From: Rhododendron vialii
Taxonomy: Eukaryota; Streptophyta; Magnoliopsida; Ericales; Ericaceae
Length of the DNA: 64,000 bases
Assembly: GCF_030253575.1 (NCBI RefSeq)
Contig: NC_080562.1
Location: 28,369,852 to 28,433,851, forward strand
Direction of reading: 5' to 3'
Shown here: positions 1 through 12,109 of the stretch, piece after piece
Layout: every line of letters begins with the position of its first letter
Numbering within the stretch: position 1 is the first letter of the stretch
Made by a program: the position numbers and the translations under genes
The notes under the pieces: model-generated
Told to the model about the DNA's origin: nothing
The model's input: only the letters and a program-made list of their open reading frames with translations
Databases searched by the model: none

Positions 1-1080
1 ATTTGAGACTAAGCATCACAAGATGAATCATGTGCCTCCAGAATCGAGGAACCACGACAGAGTAAAATACCATTGAAAGTAATTTCCACAATTGAATTTG
101 TATTGAACGGTGTCAATGAATAGACATCAATAGATATGTCACCACAAGATTTGACTCCAACAATGGAAATTCGAACCAACCGAATAGGCAAGGGCAAACA
201 AATAGATACAAAGCGGATGTGAGTTCAAATCATATGACTTCTTAGTCATGGGACCAAAATGGATGATGGCCTAAGCAGGCAATAATGGGAACAAGGTCTA
301 AATTTTGATAATGCTAACAAATTTGTATTTCATACGGTACATAGCCAAAGGTTGGGTTCAATAGATTGATGTTGCAAATTAAATACTTATATGGAATAAC
401 GGTTACAAGCAAACGACGAAAATGGTAATCGCATCAAGGAAATCCAAACTGACCAATGAAAATTTATCTCAAGCAGGGTAATGTCAAAATAAGACCTTGA
501 ATAGGGAACGAGGAACATTTGTCAAATTTGATAGCAACAGTGTCATAAGATACTTCGCTACGAGAATTTAAATATGCCCAAGAAAAGCTAGGAAGGGATC
601 GCATGATAATTGACTCAAATACTAAGAATTATAACAGGTCATCTACACGCTGGACTACACGGAAGAATAAATTACGATACAATTCTAACAATATTCAGCT
701 TGGCCAATGAAAGATGGTAATAAAAGAAACAACTCTTCTAAAATCACATTTGAGATGTCACCAATCATTATGGATACGTACAATCCCTGTCCAAATCAAA
801 CCAAATCTCGATATAAGCAATTTAAAGAGGTCAAGGACAACACTTCAATATGGAATGATTAACCTCTAATCTCGGCAAATATGATCTATCGATATTTCTC
901 AACACGCGTGGACTAAGATTTCTTATTTTCTATTCCAAACATGGACAAGAATAGGATTCTCAATGAGTGAAATGCTTCCAAATCAAAAGTATTGTAGAGA
1001 ATGAGTAGCACAACTAGGAATAAATGATACCTCAAACAAGTGACGCTTCTAAGAGCTAGAGAATAAGGGGGGGTGGTAGT

Positions 1081-1641
1081 TTAGCGGCGGAACTGCATCT
1101 GTTGCTGTTTCGACGTATGTGTTTCCTGCTGCATCGAGCTCGACTCACCATGTACTCCCAATCCCCGAGGACAATTCCTTGCCATGTGGCCACGTTCACC
1201 GCAAGTATAACAAGATCCCCCACGCCGTGGACATTGAGAACGAATATGGCCAAACTGACGACATCGATAACACATAGTCTGACACTTGAGAAGAGCTCTT
1301 GGAGTCCCGATATAAAGAGGTGGCTTAAAGCCCTGCTGGTCCTGAGTAAAGTGATCTGATACTCTAGGTTTCTTCCTTCCTGAACTCTCAACACTCTCTG
1401 AAGATGATCTTGTGCTAATGACTTGATGCCTAGTTTCTCCCACATTCACACCACCTTGCGCACCTTCCAGTGTCTCGACACCTTTTCCGCACTCAGCAAT
1501 CTCAGGAAACATCGCTTCATCCCTGGTACATTGACTCACTTCATTCTCCCCGTTTGCACTACAACCCTGGTGCTCACGATCCCTGGTCTCACCACACCTA
1601 TCTCCACGTCTCGAAGACATCCTACTATGGAAGCATAACAA
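1081..1641 (-). pseudogene. gag nucleocapsid (double CCHC zinc knuckle) fragment of element A
   Basis: A 186-codon minus-strand frame ends in two closely spaced zinc knuckles: CYRCRQFGHIRSQC and CYTCGERGHMARNC. This is the nucleic-acid-binding nucleocapsid end of a Ty3/gypsy gag. The upstream part is polar and low in recognisable structure, and the capsid region is not identifiable. The same frame occurs on the plus strand in element C at about 51347-51906, so this part is shared by the family. It is a retroelement fossil, not a host gene. Confidence 0.8.
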
Positions 1642-2559
1642 ATGAAATCATCAACATTAGCCACCTAATCGTGTGCTACAGGTCTCCAACCTTTCCAACC
1701 GAAGTCAACAACTTTGTGCCACTCTATGTGATATATATATGCAATGTCACATCGACATACCGACTCTTCATGCAAGCACACATGTGATTTTGTAAAAAGA
1801 TGCAGCAATGTTTGAACCCATGAGACTAAAAGTCTTCCCACGGTCTCGAGGTATTCTAAACTTATGCTCTGATACCAAGTTGTCACGCCCTCGATTTTCA
1901 ACATAATAAAGTAATACATTTCAATAAAAGAGAAACCTCGCATATCATATACGTTACCCAAATGAGTTTCCCACCTGTTTAATTTACAAACAAGTCCTTA
2001 AGTTTAGATAATCACAACTTTAGTCAAAAGAAAATTCAGTAATAATTAGTTACAAAACCACCTTTAACAAAATGAGATCTTCACAAAGATGACGAAATAA
2101 CCAGTGAAGTCAGCTTCCAAAAGTCTTTTACTGTCAAGCACACAATGCATGCAATCTATTGCCCGGCATCAGAACCTGAAAAGAAAGATTTGGTTGAGCT
2201 ACACTAGCCCAGTAGAAAATTCTAAACTCAAGCTATATGCAATTTGAATGAACCATGCACCGAGAATGAATGAGTACTGACAGATACGCCTATACCACAA
2301 ATGACTACCAACAAGCTGCGAATTATCGCCTAAGAGTCCTAGACTTCACATCAATGTCACTAGCCGTTTACTTCTTTAACTAGTTACATTATTAAACTCA
2401 CGTCATCTCACACTTGTCTATAATCAAATCAAAACATCTTATTATTCTCCGTATGATAGTACAATCTTTCTCGTGTCCACATTGATCTTCATTAAATCCC
2501 TTAATTGCAAAACCTTTCTTTTCCTTTAATCCGGTATTTCCCATCAAATAATCACTAGG

Positions 2560-2780
2560 GTCACCTCGGGTCTAGTTCCCTCGAGCGCAGGGTCACCCCG
2601 AGTCTTTTCCCTCAATAACAATAATCGGGTGGGGTCACCTTGGGTCTAGTTCCCTCGAGCGCAGGGTCACCCCAAGTCTTTTCCTCCAATAATATGAATC
2701 AGTTGGGTCACCTCGGGTCTAGTTCCCTCGAGCGCAGGGTCACCCCGAGTCTTTTCCCTCAATAACGACCACTTGGGTCA
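2560..2780. repeat. Tandem repeat inside LTR A (three units)
   Basis: Three imperfect copies of a unit of roughly 70-80 bp contain GGGTCACCTCGGGTCTAG and CGCAGGGTCACCCCGAG. The same three units, inverted, occur in both LTRs of element C (about 50216-50426 and 56009-56219). They are part of the LTR family, not a separate satellite. Confidence 0.8.
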
Positions 2781-3496
2781 CCTTTCACACTTTTCACAAT
2801 CGACATCATTTCATAATCAATTTCATCATCCCTTTAACGGTTATACCACTGAATTTTAATTAGTCATTATGTGACTCCACAAATATACATGTTCATGCCT
2901 CCTCTTTTGTTTACATACCCGCATCTTACATGACGTACTAAGCCCATACATAAATTCCTACAATACTCTGTCCATTAGTTATTCACTTTCATTCCGCTTC
3001 CTATTTCACAAACATCCATTCATTCAATTAAATCCAAAGACCATTTAATCAATCGCATGGTATTATAAGACCAACAATCTGCCATATCGCATATACTCAA
3101 ATACACACGTCCTCACCGTACCCCTAAGTACACCCCCGTACCTTCGCACGCCACATATTAACCCATGACTAGACTTTACGATGCCTGATCATCTAGTTTC
3201 TATACTTGGAGTCCGTAAAAGCATGTACTAAACGAATCTAAGAAATTTACGAATCGAGAGAGGGAACGGATTGCAACACTACTCATCGAATCCCTAGACA
3301 TGTTCACTCTAGTCCATTGGATGCCACTCTAAGTGAGAAATGAGTAATACTCATCAAAACACTTGGAAGAATACACAAACAAGCTCATTAGAGTCGATGA
3401 GAGGCTTTGACATGCAAGTTGAAAGATATAGGAAAGCAGCTGAAAGATACTGCAGCAGCTCAAATAAGCAGGTGAAAGCAGGTGAAACTTCTAGTC

Positions 3497-3826
3497 TCCT
3501 ACCGGTAGGCAAGCAAGTCCTACCGGTAGAACTTGAAAACAGAAAGGCTAACATTCCGATAAAACCTAGACCTACCGGTAGGTGAACAAGTCCTACCGGT
3601 AGAAACTCCAATTCACGCAACCTACCGGTAGGCAAGCAAGTCCTACCGGTAGAACTTGGAAACAGAAAGGTCAACATTCAAATTCGAGCGTGACCTACCG
3701 GTAGGCAGGAAATTCCTACCGGTAGAAGTTCGATACATTGAGCAGCTTTTGAGCTGCTGCTGTACGTTTGAGCTGGTTGACAAAATTTCTCAATCGTTCT
3801 ACCGGTAGGGTAAAAGCTCCTACCGG
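3497..3826. repeat. CTACCGGTAG palindrome array in LTR A
   Basis: About ten copies of the 10-bp perfect palindrome CTACCGGTAG (often extended to CCTACCGGTAGG) occur here in pairs about 10-25 bp apart. The same array is in the LTRs of elements B and C. It produces long apparent reading frames rich in PVG/PTGR/STGR that are not genes. Confidence 0.9.
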
Positions 3827-4433
3827 TAGGAGGAGTTACTTACAGACGATTTCAACAGATTTCGACAGAAAATTTTAAGTTTCGATCCAATCTCAACGAC
3901 AACCAATACCAGCTCGAATAAGGCATAAAAACACTCAAATAGCATATAAAGTGAGGTAGAATTCCCTACCTCGAAGTCGGAGCACGAAACCCAAGAAGTT
4001 ACAAGCCCTAGCTTTCCGAAAACCTCAAAATCAACCGAATCTCCTCCTCCGAGCGAAACCCACGAAATTTCAAGCTCAACAACGTGAATGGATGAAGGTT
4101 TGGAGGTTATTTACCATGGGTTTTGAGTCCGGGTTGGAGAGGGAGAGAGAGAGGGTGTGTGCCGAGAGAGAGGGAGAGCCGAGAGGGAGGGGAAAGAGAG
4201 AGAGAGACAACCGAGAGCAAAAATGAAAAGGGGAAAAAAATGTTCCCTGGAAATAATTGAGGTTGGGGAAATGATCCCATGCCCTCACACCACACACTCA
4301 CACATGCACCTCTCATCCATTTATCTTTATATCCTTCCGCAAATACGTCATTCCATATATCCACACCGTTTATCTCGACAAGCCGCACAATTATATAAAA
4401 AAAAAATATAGGCCTAAAATACGGGTCTTTACA

Positions 4434-5699
4434 TATCGGCTTGCTCATTTAGACTTTATCGATTGGTCTAAATTCCGTCATTGCAGCCTCTGGTCTATTT
4501 ATTGAAAACTGCTACTCTATTCAAGTTCTTGTGTCTTAACACTCACTTATTGGAGACAAATTTTTTTTTTTGGTGACCTATTTATTGGTTAATATTGATT
4601 TATAGTTGTTGTTCGATTCAAATTCACTTGTTGTAGTTGGTCTCTGTGATGTTCAAACTTGTAGCCTTCGTGGTAGTCCCTCGACTTTGAAAGTATAAAA
4701 CTCATTCTATATTGCTCAATTTCACTCTGTTAGAAGTTTTGCTTATCCTTGGTATTGGACACATTGTCGATCTTGCATCAGTTCGTTTACTTAGTGAGCT
4801 GTCCTGTTGCTATGTGTTTGTCCTCAGTATTGAAATCTATCATTTGCAAGAGATTGTTCACCAACTCATTTGGCTTGTAGAGTAATGAGAAGGTTACGAT
4901 CGGTTATTTCTATGTTCCTCGGTACGTTGAGTTGGTTGTTTAGCGAATTTAAAGATTTCATGTGTTCCTTGGATTCCGGATGCCTCGTCCCCATTCTTTA
5001 AGTCCTTGATAAGTGTTGTCTGAGTCTTGAAGCTCACTGTTTCGTTTGAGATAACCGAAGGACGATGTTGACCGTCGTTGATACCCCTTTGTCATTCGAA
5101 GTGAGAGGACGTATTTCGTAAAGTATCGCCGCATTGAGGTTAGTTTCATTGAGGCAGAAAAAGGAGGAGCTTTTATCGTTTGAAGAATACGTTATGTATC
5201 GGATACGGTGCGTGTCTTTCGGATACCCAGGCGACAACCGACGAAATCCAGTTGGAAGAGGCGATTGATCACCGCCCATTCCAGATGGAAGTCTCGGGAA
5301 GTCAATTGGACTATCGGGTATTCTTGATGCATTTTAATACATAGGTATTGAAGAAGTATGAAACGAATCCGTTGCATGTGTTAGAGAGGTCCAAAATTGA
5401 GTTAAAAGCCGACGTGTCCTAAGGTGAGAATCCGACACGTATCCTAGATTTGTGTAGCCAAGTTTTGAGAGGCAATACGATACGATTAATATGAGTTTAC
5501 ATGGGGAAAGGGGGACGAAGTTCGAAGGAGATATCCACCTTCGTTTTAGTTGATTGATGTGAGTATGACGTAGCACTTTCATGATTATTGAACCGTTACA
5601 TATATAAGTTGTTGTGATTTTGCGTATCTATATGATGCTTGGTAGCGTTGGACCTGGTTTGGCAAATTTCGGGACGAAATTTCTTTAAGGAGGGTAGAA
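4434..5699 (+). mobile_element. Element B internal remnant (Ty3/gypsy-type), plus strand
   Basis: This stretch resembles the internal region of element C just upstream of its 3' LTR (about 53000-54290), including a recognisable trace of the integrase C-terminus around 5200-5420 and a purine-rich tract (AAGGAGGGTAGAA) directly before the LTR at 5700. Its left end is cut by the insertion of element A. The coding part is clearly decayed. It is an old, broken copy. Confidence 0.75.
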
Positions 5700-6257
5700 T
5701 GTAGAGACCCGTAAATTTCCTTATTTTTTTTAATTTTAATATTTTATAAAGGGATAAGTGATGGTTTAGTGTGGAGATTGTGGTTGTAGGTTAATGTGCA
5801 AGAATATGGAAAATATGGGTGTTAGTGTAATATAGTGCATGTGTGTATATGTGTGTGTGTGCCAGGAGAGAAAATTCATTTTCTCTCCTCCCTCTCCATC
5901 TCTCGGTTCTCTCTCTCCTCTCCCGGCTCTCTTCATCTCTCTCACTCTCTCACCCAAAAACTCGCCTCTAAACTCAAAACCCAAAACTATCAACCTCAAC
6001 TCCATTTTCTACTTGTGTAATCGGGCTCGTATCGCATTGGATAGAGCTCGGTTCGGTGTATTTAGCTCGGTTGGGATTCCGGAAGCTAGGGCTTGCATAA
6101 TCTCTTTGGTTTCGGCTTGGATACTCGAGGTAGGGAATTCTACCTCTCTTTATTTGTTTTATGGGTGATTTGGTGCATGAATCGTGCTTGTAATGTCGTG
6201 TTTAAGTTTGGATTGAAAATTCGTAGTTGCTGTTAGAATTGTCTGTTTTTCCTAGAT

Positions 6258-6655
6258 TCCTACCGGTAGGCCTGTCCTTTCTACCGGTAGAACGTTGTTA
6301 CTTTACCAGAAAATCGATTCCCTACCGGTAGGAGCCTTTTCCCTACCGGTAGAACAATTGAGAAATTTCTTCGTAACCAGCTCAAACGTACAGCAGCAGC
6401 TCAAAAGCTGCTCAACGTATCGAACTTCTACCGGTAGGAATTCCATACCTACCGGTAGGTCAAGCACAAATTCGAATGTTGACCTTTCTGTTTCCAAGTT
6501 CTACCGGTAGGACTTGCTTGCCTACCGGTAGGTTGCGTGAATTGGAGTTTCTACCGGTAGGACTTGTTCACCTACCGGTAGGTCTAGGTTCTACCGAAAT
6601 GTTGGCCTTTCTGTCTTCAAGTTCTACCGGTAGGACTTGCCTGCCTACCGGTAGG
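6258..6655. repeat. CTACCGGTAG palindrome array in LTR B
   Basis: About a dozen CTACCGGTAG palindromes, paired, with the same intervening segments as in the other LTRs (for example a block with CAGCAGCAGCTC and GAGCTGCTGCAG). The array is therefore ancestral to the A/B/C family. Confidence 0.9.
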
Positions 6656-7149
6656 AGACTAGGAGTTTGAGCTGCTTTCAGCTGCTTCCTTGAGCTGCTG
6701 CAGTATCTTTCAGCTGCTTTCCTATATCCTTCAACTCGCGTGTCGAAGCTTTTCATTGACTCTATTGGGTTCGTTTACGCATCATTTCTAGTGTTTGGAG
6801 AATAATACATATTTCATACCTAAAAACGTACCCGATGGACTTGAATGAACTTAATGGGTTAATTATCACAGAAACTAGGATCGACGGATTGACGTTAATG
6901 GATTACGGATAAAAATGTGATATGTTACCGCATAAAATAAACCGAAAATCGCAGTGAGTAGTTGATGCGTGGGTCATGGGTTTAACTTGAAGTAAAAGGT
7001 TAGTAGATTGCTTAAAGGGGAATTAATGACGGTTTACGAACATGTGAAGAACACAATGATATAAAAGATAGCTATTCGATGTAACGTGAAGCACGTATTG
7101 TGAATGTTGATATCTTTGAAACCTGAAGCTGAGAATAAAACATGAGAAT

Positions 7150-7330
7150 CAGATGTACGGGGTCTTAAGAACCCGGAATGAGAATCGGATGTACGGGGTC
7201 CCGAGAACCCGGAATGAGAATCGGATGTACGGGATGAGAATCGGATGTACGGGGTCCCGAGAACCCGGAATGAGAATTGGATGTACGGGGTCATGATCAC
7301 CCGGAATGTAAATTGGGTATACGGGGTCCT
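7150..7330. repeat. Tandem repeat in LTR B (about five units)
   Basis: Repeats of a roughly 35-bp unit containing GATGTACGGGGTC and ACCCGGAATGAGAATCG. This takes the place of the GGGTCACC repeat found in LTRs A and C, so the LTR subfamilies have different expanded repeats at the same relative place. Confidence 0.8.
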
Positions 7331-8321
7331 AATGCCCGGAATGTCTTTTGATTGATATCATAATGTGACGATGTGAAAGATTTCTTGCGTGCCCATCAAG
7401 GATCCATAGGGAACTTCTGAGATACTAAGCGGTTGGAACGTAACCATATGAGGTGGATGTGTGAAGATCGAAAGATGAGTAAAAATGAATTCAAAGGACA
7501 AAGATAGGTTAATTGACAAGAGTGAAGTGTTCGTTTACGTTCTAAATTTCTAATATAGTACTTGTGTCTTATCCATGCTCCTTTGTTATCCGAAAGTCCA
7601 TGTTTCATCGGCATCTTTCATCTCATTTGCATATAGAGTTTGCGTAGACTTTTCTACTGGGCTAGTGTAGCTCAAGCCTTATATTATTTTCAGGTGCTAA
7701 CCCGGAACCATAGCTTGCATTGCTTGGCATGCTTGGAGTGTGGACATTATTTTTTGAAAGTTAACCGAAGGAGTTACCTATTCATCTTTGTAAATTTATT
7801 TTGAAAGATGTATTTGTAACTAAAATTGTAATTCTTTTGACTCAGAATATTGTAACCACTAATTTTTTTTTTTTTTGAACTTCGCTACTTATGATAATTT
7901 GGGGCCATCGAGCCAATGTTGTAATATTTTGGAACCTTATGGACTTGGAAGTTTAATTGAGGGAATGGGAACACAGTGACCTTTTGGGTACCGTACGGAT
8001 ATTTGTGAGTATTTTTTTATGAAAATCATTTATAATTATGTTAAAAATTCGAGGACGTGACAGTGGCAGCTCAGATGATCGTAACTCCTGACTAAATAAG
8101 CGGAAACTTAACTGTGTATATGATAAATTGGTAAAATTGACCATGGTACTTATGATGTAGTATTTTATTCATTATTTCTTAGTTTGTCTCGCAATTTCCA
8201 TTCCCTTACAATGATCCTTAAGGCCCTAAGTTCTCTTTCGTTACCAGAATGTATTTATCCAATGAAAACTATAACCAATGAGAACATCAAATTTTTCATC
8301 ATCGTATTTTAGAGAAACTAT

Positions 8322-8454
8322 GCCTTGTTCTCTTCACTTTTCAAAAAATTCCCCCTAGATTCCCCCTACTTCCAACATTTCTCTCTCTATCTCTCTCCAC
8401 TTATTACTCCTACTATTTTTCAAAAAAAAATTCAAAAACCATACCAAACACAGC
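8322..8454. mobile_element. Possible small MITE
   Basis: A short AT-rich segment bounded by TGCCTTGTTC on the left and CCAAACACAGCA on the right. The inner flanks (TTTTCAAAAAATTC and its partner) are roughly inverted, and the core is CT-rich. It resembles the GA/CT-rich MITE-like elements at 26891 and 34417. The inverted ends are imperfect, so this is tentative. The rest of 8063-8500 shows nothing else recognisable. Confidence 0.4.
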
Positions 8455-9030
8455 ATTCATGTGCACAATTTTTCTCATAAGGCTCATAGCTATTTGGTGC
8501 CAGCAGCAACCATCCAATAAGGTATTCCTGTGACTCTTTATTCCTTTGCTAGCCCGATACCAGTTGCCATCAGAATCAATGTACGTAATGGCCGTGCGTT
8601 TGTCCACAGGATTGAAAGGCAGGAAATAAACTTCAGAGATGTTTGCACGTGCCTATAGACAAAAGAATTGTTTTCATCCTTGAATAAACTACAAGTGGAA
8701 AAGGGAAAGAAGAAAGCTATGAACTCAATGGCTCTATTTTCTAGTTCACCTCCTTTGGATCAGCAAGCATGCTAACGATGGCTGTATCAATGGCATCCTG
8801 ATTCTCCAGCCTTGATGCTCTGGCAGCTAGCAAGACAACCATGTCTTTGTCCATATCTTTATGAAAAACCTACAGAAGACGTTTATCATCTAAAGTTTTC
8901 CTGTGTTGAGAAACAACCTCTGAGAGCAGGCCAATGTAAACATGGAGGTGCATATATCTCAATCTCTAACATCACAGGTTAGAGAAAGAAAATCACCGCG
9001 CATTCTCACTACAATTACATTGACTACCAC

Positions 9031-9516
9031 CAGGGGTGGCTCCATGATTTTCATCAAGCGGTACCGAAAATATAGTGTTTTTTTTTTTTTTGCTCCAAGA
9101 AAATAGAGTGTTAATGACGAAAAGTTCTATGCAAACAATAAACTCTAACTTCGCGAGATATATTATAGAAGGAAAACGTATGTATAGATTTCCCTTTTAT
9201 TTTTTTGTCCAATCTATTTTTTAGATTCTAAAATTCATTGAGCTTGATTTACTTTGGTTTGTTGGGCTATATTATTTAGCTACCCAAATTTAATTGGACT
9301 TCCATTTATTTTACAACTTGTCTACAACCACATTCATACAAACTTGCACTGTGTGCCCACCAACAATGTGAGTGTGTATGTGTTTGTGTATGAGTTTGTG
9401 AATTAGAATTTTTGTTTACTTTAACTCACACGAGATATCTAATGCCGACAATACTAAAGAAAACTTGGACCAAGGCGGTTCGCTTGAACCCCTCAACCAG
9501 TGGTACAGCCGCCCCT
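9031..9516. mobile_element. Non-autonomous hAT-like element in ATPase intron
   Basis: Bounded by AGGGGTGGCT on the left and AGCCGCCCCT on the right (imperfect terminal inverted repeats). Flanking 8-bp blocks ACTACCAC (9023-9030) and ACTATCAT (9517-9524) look like a slightly decayed 8-bp target duplication, the hAT hallmark. About 486 bp, no transposase frame. Confidence 0.55.
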
Positions 9517-10573
9517 ACTATCATGAGATCTGATGAGTAGTTGCCGACAATTAAAATGAGAGTTCTGGAAGTTTAACAAATCTATTTAGGTTCTTATCAA
9601 GATCTTTATAGAGATGTACCTAAGTACTTTGTTCACATATCCTTTTCTAGGAGACAGAACGACCCTGCAGACATGATATTAATAGATACTTTGCATTAAG
9701 TCACTGTATAATAGTGAAAAAGTAGGCGCAAGTTTTGAAGCGCAGTCTCGTATTGCTTGGATATAAATTAAGATGTAACATGTAAGCGTAAGGGCACACT
9801 AACTTTAATAGCTAGTTTTTGGGGTTGAATTTAAACCAAGACCATGTAACACATGAATAAAGATCATAGAGAACAAAAATAAAATTCTGAAAAGTAATTG
9901 TTTCCCACAGAACAAGTAAACTGTAGCGGTAGGGAAATCAACCCTGCTGAGGTTAGCTTTCAAACCTCAATAAGGTTTCGATCAACCGTGAGGCGGTTCA
10001 GTGTCAGTGTTCCAGTTTTATCACTGCAGAGGACATCCATACAGCCATTTCTTCAATTGCTGTCATCCTCTTCGTAATGGTGCCCTTAAGAAATAGAAAA
10101 AAGATAATTGGAAAAAAGAAGAAAAGAATAAAGAGGAGTTGCAATTAATTCAGCAATGAAAATACGAGGCTGAGATTCTTCTGATAAAATACCCAAAAGC
10201 AGTACAATATTCCAATGGCACAAAAAATTCAGAGGTGTTGTGTTGTTACAATTTTGTCCAAATGGCTTTGCAATATACTGACCCGTAGCTATCGAAAGCT
10301 GTACTGCTGAGAGAGTCGATGTGAACCGATTGCAAGCGTGACAGACAATACTGTTGGCATGGCTATGGGTATCCCTCCAATCAGTAGCACAAGAAGGCTG
10401 TTGATTCCATCTCTATATGAACGATGCTGTATAGGGTACATGATAACGATTTCCAGAAGCATCCCCACAGCTATAGAACAAATGCAGAAATTCCCAATGG
10501 AGGTAAGAACCTTCAGCAACAGCATGTTACATTCCCTGCAATCACGTATTCCACCCTGGCTTTGGTTGGATAT

Positions 10574-10681
10574 TGTTGGGATTTGTCCCACATTGGTTAA
10601 TTATCTCTTCCAATACTAGTATATGAGCCTGGGCAGCCTCTCCACTCTTTGCCAATTGGTTTGAAGTTGGATGCTTTAACA
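10574..10681. repeat. TRIM left LTR (108 bp)
   Basis: Starts TGTTGGGATTTGTCCC and ends ATGCTTTAACA. Almost identical to 10820-10927. Followed directly by GTATCAGAGCTAG, a Met-tRNA-type primer site. Confidence 0.9.
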
Positions 10682-10819
10682 TTGTATCAGAGCTAGAGTT
10701 TCGGAGGCTTTTCCCCTTTGTCTGTGCCATAGTTGCACTTTCTTTCATTGTGATCCGTGTGTTCCGGATCCTTTGTTTACCTCTCCACGTGCAAGTCAGG
10801 GGTTGCACGTGCGGGGGAG

Positions 10820-10927
10820 TGTTGGGATTTGTCCCACATTGGTTAATTATCTCTTCCAATACTAGTATATGAGCCTGGGCAGCCTCTCCACTCTTTGCCA
10901 ATTGGTTTGGAGTTGGATGCTTTAACA
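10820..10927. repeat. TRIM right LTR (108 bp)
   Basis: Second LTR of the TRIM, preceded by a purine tract and followed by the GATAT duplication. Confidence 0.9.
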
Positions 10928-12109
10928 GATATTGAAAGCTCCCCAGTTCATTTCTTTTCAACAATTTTTTTATTTTTATTGCCAACAAGTTAAATTTTTC
11001 CTGGGCCTGGTGCGAAATTTCTTTGATTTAACATAATCCTTAAGTGCTACTGGAACTCTTGTACACGTTGAGCAAAAATGCAGTAGGCACAAGTGTTTCG
11101 GAATTCACATGTATAAGGCAAGACTCAAGAGGCAAAGTCTATGACCTTGTCATTCTAATAAAGATGGAAGAGTTCTAATTTATAAATCACCAGTTGGAAG
11201 TGACCAACTACTTCTGTTGAATCAACTAGATGTGCAGCTTTTCCAAACAAAGAGTGAACTCCTGTTGCTATCACTACAGCTTCGATCTCTCCGTGCTTAC
11301 ATGTCGAACCAGAAAAAACTTCATCACCGGTCCTCTTGGTGACAGGCAGTGATTCTCCAGTAAGAGCTGACTGTATGAAGAAAAAAGGAAAAACACTATC
11401 ATATAGCTATATGCAAATACCACTTAAATAAAGAAGCGTACAATAATTTAAAACTTCATGGAATTTCCATTGCAATGCCAAGAAAGGGCACTAAAATAAA
11501 ACATCGGATAAAACTATCAAACCTAAAATACCAAAAAGAACATATGTAGCGCATTAATTAGCTCATCAGAGAAGTATATTGCCTGGTCAATTCTTAGTGA
11601 ATCTCCCTCAAGTAAACGAGCATCTGCAGGTATGATATCTCCTAGCTTTATGCTGAAATATCTCCAGGTACTAAAACAGCTGCATCTTGCTCTTGCCAAT
11701 GGCCATCTCTAAGGACCTGCCAAAAGTTAGGTCATTCAATCTTTAGTCGAAAAGAAAAATATGATAGTGTAATTGTTGAATGCTCAAAACTCCAGACCAC
11801 CACTGTAAGGTTACTAACTTACTATACTACCCTCTTTGGTGAAGGTTGGCAAGCAACAAAAAAGGCTAGGCTGTACAGTGCATTTTCAATCGTTAAGCAC
11901 ACATCGAAATGTAACCCAAGTTTTGTACTATTATTTTTATAGTACTATTATAAGCCTATATTAAAAGATTATATGTATTTACGTGTAAAATGTAACCCAA
12001 GTTTTGAAATCTAGAAGTGTCTTGGGATACATATTACACAAATTTTAAGGCTATCCCATTATAATTATAGGCTAGACAGGCATATGAATAGAGATAGCAC
12101 AAGGTGATA

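Larger units (their letters stand above)
1..4433 (-). mobile_element. Element A: Ty3/gypsy-type LTR element, 5' part (truncated by window edge)
   Basis: A minus-strand LTR retroelement whose 3' part lies beyond the left edge. Seen here are its 5' LTR (1881-4433), a primer-binding site just inside it (about 1868-1880, complementary to the initiator methionine tRNA end), a gag zinc-knuckle frame and further internal sequence that matches, in reverse, the internal region of the complete element at 48498-56893. The long LTR, Met-tRNA primer site and paired CCHC knuckles suggest the Del/Tekay branch of Ty3/gypsy, by inference. It interrupts the internal region of element B, so it is younger than B. 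It is broken and non-autonomous as far as visible: no reverse transcriptase region is recognisable in the part present. Confidence 0.85.
1881..4433 (-). repeat. 5' LTR of element A (2553 bp)
   Basis: On the plus strand the LTR runs from TGTCACGCCC to GTCTTTACA, so on its own strand it starts TGTAAAGAC and ends GGGCGTGACA. It matches the LTRs at 48498-51100 and 54291-56893 along its length. It contains the family's array of CTACCGGTAG palindromes (about 3497-3826) and a triplicated GGGTCACC block (about 2560-2780). The base block at 4434-4438 (TATCG) is the candidate target-site duplication. Its partner would lie left of the window. Confidence 0.85.
5700..8062 (+). repeat. 3' LTR of element B (2363 bp)
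   Basis: Begins TGTAGAGACCCG right after a polypurine tract and ends GAGGACGTGACA. It shares the overall plan of the A and C LTRs: TC-rich leader, GTAGGGAATTCTACCTC block, palindrome array (about 6258-6655), and the motif TACTGGGCTAGTGTAGCTC near 7655. It differs in length and carries its own tandem repeat (about 7150-7330). It is a diverged member of the same LTR family. The partner 5' LTR would lie left of the window. Confidence 0.85.
10574..10927 (+). mobile_element. TRIM (terminal-repeat retrotransposon in miniature), 354 bp
   Basis: Two 108-bp LTRs (TGTTGGG...TTTAACA) flank a 138-bp non-coding interior that starts with a tRNA-Met-like primer site (TTGTATCAGAGC) and ends with a purine-rich tract (GCGGGGGAG). 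A perfect 5-bp target duplication GATAT lies at 10569-10573 and 10928-10932. It codes for nothing and depends on other retroelements. The LTRs differ by about one base by eye, so the insertion is fairly recent. It sits in an intron-like part of the H+-ATPase fragment. Confidence 0.93.
8500..11720 (-). pseudogene. Plasma-membrane H+-ATPase (P3A) fragment
   Basis: Minus-strand exons of a plant plasma-membrane proton pump appear in correct order. Actuator domain: 11580-11718 ([18 protein letters not shown]) and 11175-11373 ([19 protein letters not shown]). TM3-TM4: 10284-10555, with [16 protein letters not shown]. Phosphorylation site: 9960-10084, with [12 protein letters not shown] domain: about 8748-8870 ([20 protein letters not shown]) and 8530-8656 ([20 protein letters not shown]). 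The N-terminal exons and everything after the N domain are missing. The actuator exon has a frameshift right after VPGD, where the family reads IISIKLGDI. Introns are retained, so this is a genomic fragment, not a retrocopy. It is interrupted by a TRIM and a hAT-like element. Non-functional as a pump. Confidence 0.9.

Noticed and set aside
3340-3677. Open frames of PTGR/STGR/PVG repeats here and in the matching parts of the other LTRs
   Set aside because: They arise from the CTACCGGTAG palindromes read in any frame and lie inside LTRs.
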